Below are positions 1 to 6,230 of a DNA stretch of 6,230 bases, one piece after another (position 1 is the first letter of the stretch; the number at the start of each line of letters is the position of its first letter). This DNA comes from Verrucomicrobiales bacterium. GTDB taxonomy: Bacteria > Verrucomicrobiota > Verrucomicrobiia > Limisphaerales > UBA1100. The DNA is taken from positions 1 to 6,230 of the forward strand of contig DPAW01000312.1 of assembly GCA_003517285.1 (NCBI GenBank), read 5' to 3'. The notes below the pieces were generated by a model. It was given only the letters and a program-made list of their open reading frames with translations. It had not been told where the DNA came from and made no database searches. The translations under genes and the position numbers were made by a program.

Positions 1-772
1 GCCAGTTCGTAGCTTTCCATGCGGGTGGCGAGGTCGGCGTGGCCGGGATGCTTGGCGGCGTGGCGTTGGTTGAGAAACGCGAGTTCGTCCAGAGCGGCAC
101 GCTGATGTTCCCGCGTCTTATGCGTCGGCGCGTGCAGATCGAGAATGGGCGATCCTGTCGGGCGCAGACGCGTACCCTGAAAGTGCCCGGGCAAAAAGCC
201 GTTGCTCCAGTTGCGCGAACCGCCCTGCGGCAAGGCCAGCTCGGTCATCACCACGTAGCCGGGCAGATTTTGATTCATCGAACCCAGCCCGTAATTCACC
301 CAGGCGCCCAGCGCAGGGTCAGCACCCAGCCGGCTGCCGGTGTTCATGTGAAACAACGCCTCGGGATGATTCAGCGACTCGGCCGTGCATCCGCGGTAGT
401 TACACAATTCATCGGCCACCTCCGGCAGATGTTGCCACTGATCGCTCATCTCCAGCCCCGCCTGCCCTACCTTGCGCGACTTAAACGGGCTGCCCACGTA
501 GAACTTGAAACCGGTCTCCAACCCGCGCGTGCTCTTGCTCTCCGTCTTATGCAGCGCATCGAGCTTCGGCTTGGGATCAAACGTATCCATCTGACTCGGC
601 CCGCCTTCCATGAAGAGCATGATCACGTTTTTCGCCTTGGGCGCGTGCATTGGTTTTCTGGGCGTCAATGGACCCGCCGTTTCCTTGGCGAGCAGATCGG
701 TCATGGCCAGGGCACCCAATGAGGAGCCCAACCCATACAAAAAATCGCGGCGATGCAGATTTGGAATATTCA

Positions 773-773
<1 letters not shown>
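1..773 (-). CDS. DUF1501 family protein with Tat signal (copy B), C-terminus cut off by window edge
   Basis: The minus-strand frame starts at ATG 773-771 and stays open to base 1, giving 257 codons of a protein that is usually about 450-480 residues. Residues 7-12 (HRRDFL) are a twin-arginine motif followed by a small-residue hydrophobic stretch to about residue 28, so Tat export is predicted. The DUF1501 family belongs to the alkaline phosphatase/sulfatase-like superfamily; its substrate is unknown. Family-typical segments seen are VIMLFMEGGPSQMDTFDPKPK-like sequence near residues 50-70, VADELC-YRGC, NHP, FHMNTG, NYGLGS, LPGYVV, NWSNGFLP and GSPILDLH. The metal-site motifs of the C-terminal half (WDSH, GEFGRTP, GRDH) lie beyond the window. 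The ATG overlaps the stop of the upstream cytochrome gene (TGATG), and no Shine-Dalgarno is visible, so translational coupling is likely. It is a paralogue of the DUF1501 gene at the other end of the window. Confidence 0.93.
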
Positions 774-3613
<2,840 letters not shown>

Positions 3614-3614
3614 G

Positions 3615-4223
3615 TCAGATGATGTTGGCGTTGATCGCTTGTTGCGCGGATTTCAAATCGCGTTGTTTCACTGCCTCCAAAATGGCTTCGTGCTCCGAAA
3701 TGATTTGGTCGAAGCGATCAATGCGCGAGTAATCCATAAGCAGTCGCGACGTGATGCTTTGCCAAATGGCCTCCAGTTCGCTTGAGGCACTGCGCACAAG
3801 ATACCGGTGCATCGCCAAGTCGCAATCGGCAATCGAGCTAAGATCGCCACTATCGCAAGCACGCGTGAGTTCAGCGAGAATACCCGCGAGCTGTTCGTCA
3901 TCCGTGGGCGTCAATTGATCGATACATTGGCTGAGGCAAAAGCTCTCCATCTCGCGGCGCATCGCCTGCAACAACTGCCGCTCAGCCTCTGCGGGCGGCG
4001 TGTTAACACGGACGCCTTTGTTCGGACGATACACCAACACGCCTTCCCGGGACAGTTCCTGAAGCGCATCACGGATTGGCCCGCGGCTCACACCGAACCG
4101 TTCGGCCAATGCCTGCTCCCGCACCGGCGCATGATTGGTCCAAGCCCCGGCCAATACTTCGGCCCGAAGGGTATCCACAATCTGCTCCCGCATCGACCTC
4201 ACCGAATGTTCCGCAAGCTGCAT
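3615..4223 (-). CDS. GntR-family transcriptional regulator, FadR/FCD subfamily
   Basis: From ATG 4223 the product is 202 residues. The N-terminal winged helix-turn-helix covers about residues 8-73, including REQALAERFGVSRGPIRDAL (35-54) and EGVLVYRPNKGVRV. The C-terminal FCD domain begins near residue 82. It keeps the DxxxH metal pair (D135, H139 in CDLAMHRYL) and H178 in SEHEAILEAV. FCD regulators bind small effectors, often carboxylates or sugar acids, at a metal site and release DNA. The last ligand histidine, normally in an AxxAMxxHL helix, appears as Asn200 in AINANII, and the protein stops two residues later, so it is shorter than the usual 220-240. The in-frame GTG at 4247 would add eight residues (MGGCRIGL) with no family similarity, so I prefer the ATG; neither has a good Shine-Dalgarno. 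A compound palindrome upstream (4262-4282) may be its own operator. It lies inside the putative operon, so local control is the natural inference. Confidence 0.92.
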   Translation of the reverse strand: MQLAEHSVRSMREQIVDTLRAEVLAGAWTNHAPVREQALAERFGVSRGPIRDALQELSREGVLVYRPNKGVRVNTPPAEAERQLLQAMRREMESFCLSQCIDQLTPTDDEQLAGILAELTRACDSGDLSSIADCDLAMHRYLVRSASSELEAIWQSITSRLLMDYSRIDRFDQIISEHEAILEAVKQRDLKSAQQAINANII

Positions 4224-4261
4224 GAGCCCAATTCTACAGCCACCCACATGCGCGTCAAACG

Positions 4262-4282
4262 GATTGTTAACAATTTACAATC
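4262..4282. promoter_or_regulatory. Putative GntR operator: compound inverted repeat upstream of the regulator gene
   Basis: Bases 4263-4274 form a perfect 12-bp palindrome, ATTGTTAACAAT. A further half-site, ACAATC at 4277-4282, pairs as an inverted repeat with GATTGT at 4262-4267, so three ATTGT/ACAAT half-sites lie within 21 bp. The core TTGT-TA-ACAA fits the TnGT-Nx-ACnA form recognised by FadR-type GntR regulators. It lies in the short AT-rich gap between the DUF1080 stop (4289) and the regulator start (4223 or 4247). I found no convincing -35/-10 pair around it. The repeat is seen directly; binding by the adjacent regulator is inferred. Confidence 0.5.
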
Positions 4283-4288
4283 AACTCC

Positions 4289-4990
4289 CTACTTCAGCAC
4301 TTTCAACTGCAAGTCTCTGAATTGCACGATCATACCGGGGTCGTGGAGTTGTAGCTGAATCATGCCGCTCTGGAGGCGTTTGGCTTGAGGGAGGTGCTCG
4401 GTAAATTCACTAGAGAGTTTGCCGTTGATGAAGAGCTGGAACCGATTGCCCTCGACGATGATGTGGACATGGTTCCAATCGCCCTTACGGATGTCTAAGG
4501 CGGTGAGAGCGTTTTTGATGGGGGTGATGGTGGGCTGATCATTCTCGGCGATCACCAAGCGATCGCCGCGGAAGCAACGATGCTCGCGCCGACCGGGTGT
4601 GTGGAAGTCCCACGCACCCATTACGTTTTTGCCAATGCCGAGATGGCCGAGGTCCGCGTGGTAGCTCTGGAAATCGCGTCGGTGCGTCTTATCCGGTATG
4701 GCACGGATATTTACGCCGCTGTTACCCTTGCCGGGAAAGCGATAGCTGAACTTCAGCTCAAGATCGGCCACATTCTTATTCGCCGTGTAGGTGAGATAAC
4801 CACGCCCCTTGTCGCCATTACCGACGATCATACCGTCCTGCACCGTCCACGCCGGCGCAATCTTGGCTGGAGTCGCCTCCCAGCCCTTAAGAGTTTCACC
4901 ATCGAACATGGGGACGAAGTCGTTCTTTGCCGCTCCTTCCACAGAGGCGATCCCATGGAAAAGCAGCAAAGCGGTAAAAAAAGTTTTCAT
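4289..4990 (-). CDS. Secreted DUF1080 protein (3-keto-disaccharide hydrolase family)
   Basis: The gene encodes 233 residues from ATG 4990 to TAG 4291-4289. Residues 1-19 form a Sec signal peptide with probable cleavage after SVEGA (about residue 20). The remainder is one DUF1080 domain, a concanavalin-like beta-sandwich. Recognisable strands are FVPMFDGETLKGWE (25-38), WTVQDGMIVGNG (48-59), the hallmark FPGKGNSGVNIRA (85-97), DWNHVHIIVEGNRFQLFINGK (171-191) and the closing LQLHDPGMIVQFRDLQLK (213-230). Family members act as hydrolases or lyases on 3-keto-glycosides made by glycoside 3-dehydrogenases; many are uncharacterised, so the exact substrate here is unknown. No lipobox cysteine follows the signal, so a soluble periplasmic or secreted protein is expected. 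It begins 40 bases after the stop of the preceding DUF1501 gene. A GGAG at 5005-5002, 11 bases before the ATG, is the only plausible ribosome-binding site in the window. Confidence 0.94.
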   Translation of the reverse strand: MKTFFTALLLFHGIASVEGAAKNDFVPMFDGETLKGWEATPAKIAPAWTVQDGMIVGNGDKGRGYLTYTANKNVADLELKFSYRFPGKGNSGVNIRAIPDKTHRRDFQSYHADLGHLGIGKNVMGAWDFHTPGRREHRCFRGDRLVIAENDQPTITPIKNALTALDIRKGDWNHVHIIVEGNRFQLFINGKLSSEFTEHLPQAKRLQSGMIQLQLHDPGMIVQFRDLQLKVLK

Positions 4991-5000
4991 GACGAAATGA

Positions 5001-5021
5001 TCTCCGCCAATTCAACCGGCG
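5001..5021 (-). promoter_or_regulatory. Shine-Dalgarno and small hairpin ahead of the DUF1080 gene
   Basis: In the mRNA sense, GGAG (5005-5002) lies 11 bases upstream of the DUF1080 ATG, slightly longer than usual spacing. Directly before and overlapping it, bases 5021-5005 can fold as CGCC-GGU-UGA-AUU-GGCG: four Watson-Crick pairs, two G-U pairs and one U-A pair around a three-base loop. The hairpin is short, has no following U-run, and is therefore not a terminator. It could modestly affect access to the ribosome-binding site, but its significance is uncertain. Confidence 0.3.
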
Positions 5022-5030
5022 TGCTGCGGT

Positions 5031-6230
5031 CTACGCAATCAATTCCTTGATCAGCTCGCCGCCGGTTTGGCTGAGTTGCTTGAAGCGGCCGCCGTGGAAG
5101 TAGGTGAGCTTGTTATCGTCCAGGCCAAGCAGGCGCAGGAGCGTGATGTGGAAATCGCGAATGGGATGAACGACCTCCTCGGCGGTGTCGCCAATCTCGT
5201 CAGTAGCCCCGATGATGTGGCCCTTTTTCACGCCGCCGCCAGCGAGGAAAATAGGCATGGCGTTTTTGTTATGATCACGACCAAGCCGTTCACCGCCGCC
5301 GCGCTTGCCGTTGTCCGGCGTGCGACCGAATTCGCCACACCAGACGACGAGCGTATCGTCGAGCATACCGCGTTGCTTGAGATCCTTTAACAGGGCCGCG
5401 ATAGGTTGATCGACCGAGCGAATACGTTCGCTGTGAGATTTACCAAGATAATCATGCGAATCCCAACCGGCGGTATAGGCCTGTACAAAACGCACGCCGC
5501 GCTCGAGCAAGCGACGCGCCAGCAACAGACGTTGGCCGAAATCTTTGGCGCGGTCATCATTCAGTCCGTACGCGGCACGGGTGGCTTCCTTCTCCTGACC
5601 GAGATCAAGAATGCCGGGCACCTTCATCTGCATGCGGTAAGCCAACTCATAGCTATCCATGCGTGCGGCCAAATCGGCATGGTCGGCGCGCTGGACGGCG
5701 TGTTGTTGATTGAGCCGGGCTAGCAAGTCGAGATTACTACGCTGCTGCGCGCGCGTGACCCCCTTCGGCGGATGAAGATCGAGAATCGGCGAACCCTTCG
5801 CACGCAAGGTGGTGCCCTGATAATGAGGCGGCAAATAGCCGTTGGACCAATTGGCCGCGCCGCCCTGCGGATAAGCCACTTCGGGCAACACAACGAAGCC
5901 CGGCAAATCCTGATTCTCTGAGCCCAACCCATACGTCACCCACGAGCCAATCGCCGGATCACCACCGAAACGGTTGCCGGTGTTCATGTGATAGTTGGCC
6001 GTGGGATGATTGATCGATTCGGCCTGACACCCGCGATACACGCACAACTCATCGGCCACATCCGCGAGGTGCTCCCAGTGCTCGCAAAGATCCATACCGC
6101 TCTGACCCGCCTTACGGAAGCCAAAAGGGCTTTGCACATAATAGCGCTCACCCGAGCCCATCGCGGAGAGAAACTTGCTCTGCCGCTGAAACTTTTTCAG
6201 GTGCATCTCCTTGAGCTTTGGCTTGGGATC
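5031..6230 (-). CDS. DUF1501 family protein (copy A), N-terminus cut off by window edge
   Basis: The frame is open from base 6230 to TAG 5033-5031, giving 399 visible residues that begin DPKPKLKEMHLKKF. The internal Met at 6206 is not the start: the eight residues before it match the DPKPK segment at residue 66 of copy B, so about 65 N-terminal residues, probably including a Tat signal, lie outside. The whole protein would be about 464 residues, normal for the family. Visible superfamily motifs are WDSHDY (from 5465), VVWCGEFGRTP (CGEFGRTP at 5339-5316), GRDHN, LAGGGVKKGHIIGATDEIG and the C-terminal LLRLLGLDDNKLTYFHGGRF. Asp and His in WDSH and GRDH are the expected metal-site candidates of this alkaline phosphatase/sulfatase-like fold. 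Biochemical function is unknown; PSCyt1-DUF1549-DUF1553 partners are usual, so a further cytochrome gene may lie upstream. The DUF1080 gene follows after 40 bases. Confidence 0.95.
   Translation of the reverse strand, partial: DPKPKLKEMHLKKFQRQSKFLSAMGSGERYYVQSPFGFRKAGQSGMDLCEHWEHLADVADELCVYRGCQAESINHPTANYHMNTGNRFGGDPAIGSWVTYGLGSENQDLPGFVVLPEVAYPQGGAANWSNGYLPPHYQGTTLRAKGSPILDLHPPKGVTRAQQRSNLDLLARLNQQHAVQRADHADLAARMDSYELAYRMQMKVPGILDLGQEKEATRAAYGLNDDRAKDFGQRLLLARRLLERGVRFVQAYTAGWDSHDYLGKSHSERIRSVDQPIAALLKDLKQRGMLDDTLVVWCGEFGRTPDNGKRGGGERLGRDHNKNAMPIFLAGGGVKKGHIIGATDEIGDTAEEVVHPIRDFHITLLRLLGLDDNKLTYFHGGRFKQLSQTGGELIKELIA

Noticed and set aside
39..722. A 227-codon open frame on the plus strand
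   Set aside because: The opposite strand of the same bases encodes a clear DUF1501 protein with a Tat motif and a close paralogue; the plus-strand product is an Arg/Gln-rich shadow.
4248..4290. A sigma-70 type promoter in the AT-rich gap before the regulator
   Set aside because: Hexamers such as TAAATT and AACAAT match the -10 consensus only 4 of 6, and no -35 box lies at suitable spacing, so I cannot support a promoter call.
5005..5021. Hairpin between DUF1501 copy A and the DUF1080 gene as an intrinsic terminator
   Set aside because: The stem is short, includes two G-U pairs, and no U-run follows; it overlaps the ribosome-binding site instead.
3807..5050. Plus-strand open frames opposite the regulator and the DUF1080 gene (3807-4358 and 4580-5050)
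   Set aside because: Both are antisense to genes with strong family motifs and carry no recognisable domains themselves.
6204..6206. ATG at 6206 as the start of DUF1501 copy A
   Set aside because: The frame continues to the window edge, and the residues before this Met (DPKPKLKE) align with the conserved DPKPK segment of copy B, so the Met is internal.

Overview
The window looks like a piece of a Planctomycetota- or Verrucomicrobiota-type (PVC superphylum) chromosome. The evidence is the gene content. A secreted cytochrome-c/DUF1549/DUF1553 protein (the 'planctomycete cytochrome' or PSCyt1-PSD1 architecture), DUF1501 proteins and a DUF1080 protein occur together mainly in that superphylum. 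The scarcity of recognisable Shine-Dalgarno sequences fits this. I cannot place the organism more finely, although a verrucomicrobial source seems at least as likely as a planctomycetal one.

All five genes lie on the minus strand, head to tail, with junctions of at most about 65 nt, so they read as one operon. In transcription order they are: (1) the 3' part of a DUF1501 gene (6230 to 5031, 5' end outside the window); (2) a small secreted DUF1080 protein of the 3-keto-disaccharide hydrolase family (4990 to 4289); (3) a GntR-family regulator with an FCD ligand-binding domain (stop at 3615; start at ATG 4223 or GTG 4247); (4) a 946-residue secreted cytochrome c-DUF1549-DUF1553 protein (3613 to 773); (5) the 5' part of a second DUF1501 gene (773 to beyond base 1). 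Genes 3 and 4 are one base apart, and genes 4 and 5 overlap in TGATG, so regulator, cytochrome protein and second DUF1501 protein are probably translationally coupled. No other genes, RNA genes, mobile elements or CRISPR arrays were seen. The only non-coding stretches are about 40 nt before the DUF1080 gene and 41 to 65 nt before the regulator.

Most of these proteins are predicted to be exported. The cytochrome protein and the DUF1080 protein have Sec-type signal peptides, and the complete N-terminus of the second DUF1501 protein has a twin-arginine motif. A working picture is a periplasmic module acting on a carbohydrate or a related oxidised compound, with the FCD regulator sensing a small carboxylate or sugar-acid-like product. 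DUF1549, DUF1553 and DUF1501 have no firmly established biochemical function, so this picture is an inference.

The most interesting non-coding signal is a compound inverted repeat just upstream of the regulator, centred on a perfect 12-bp palindrome. It fits the GT...AC operator pattern of GntR proteins and could be an internal autoregulatory site. The two DUF1501 paralogues (about 65 % identical by hand count over 164 aligned residues) bracket the other three genes. The regulator also seems to end early, at the point where the last metal-binding histidine of an FCD domain would normally be.
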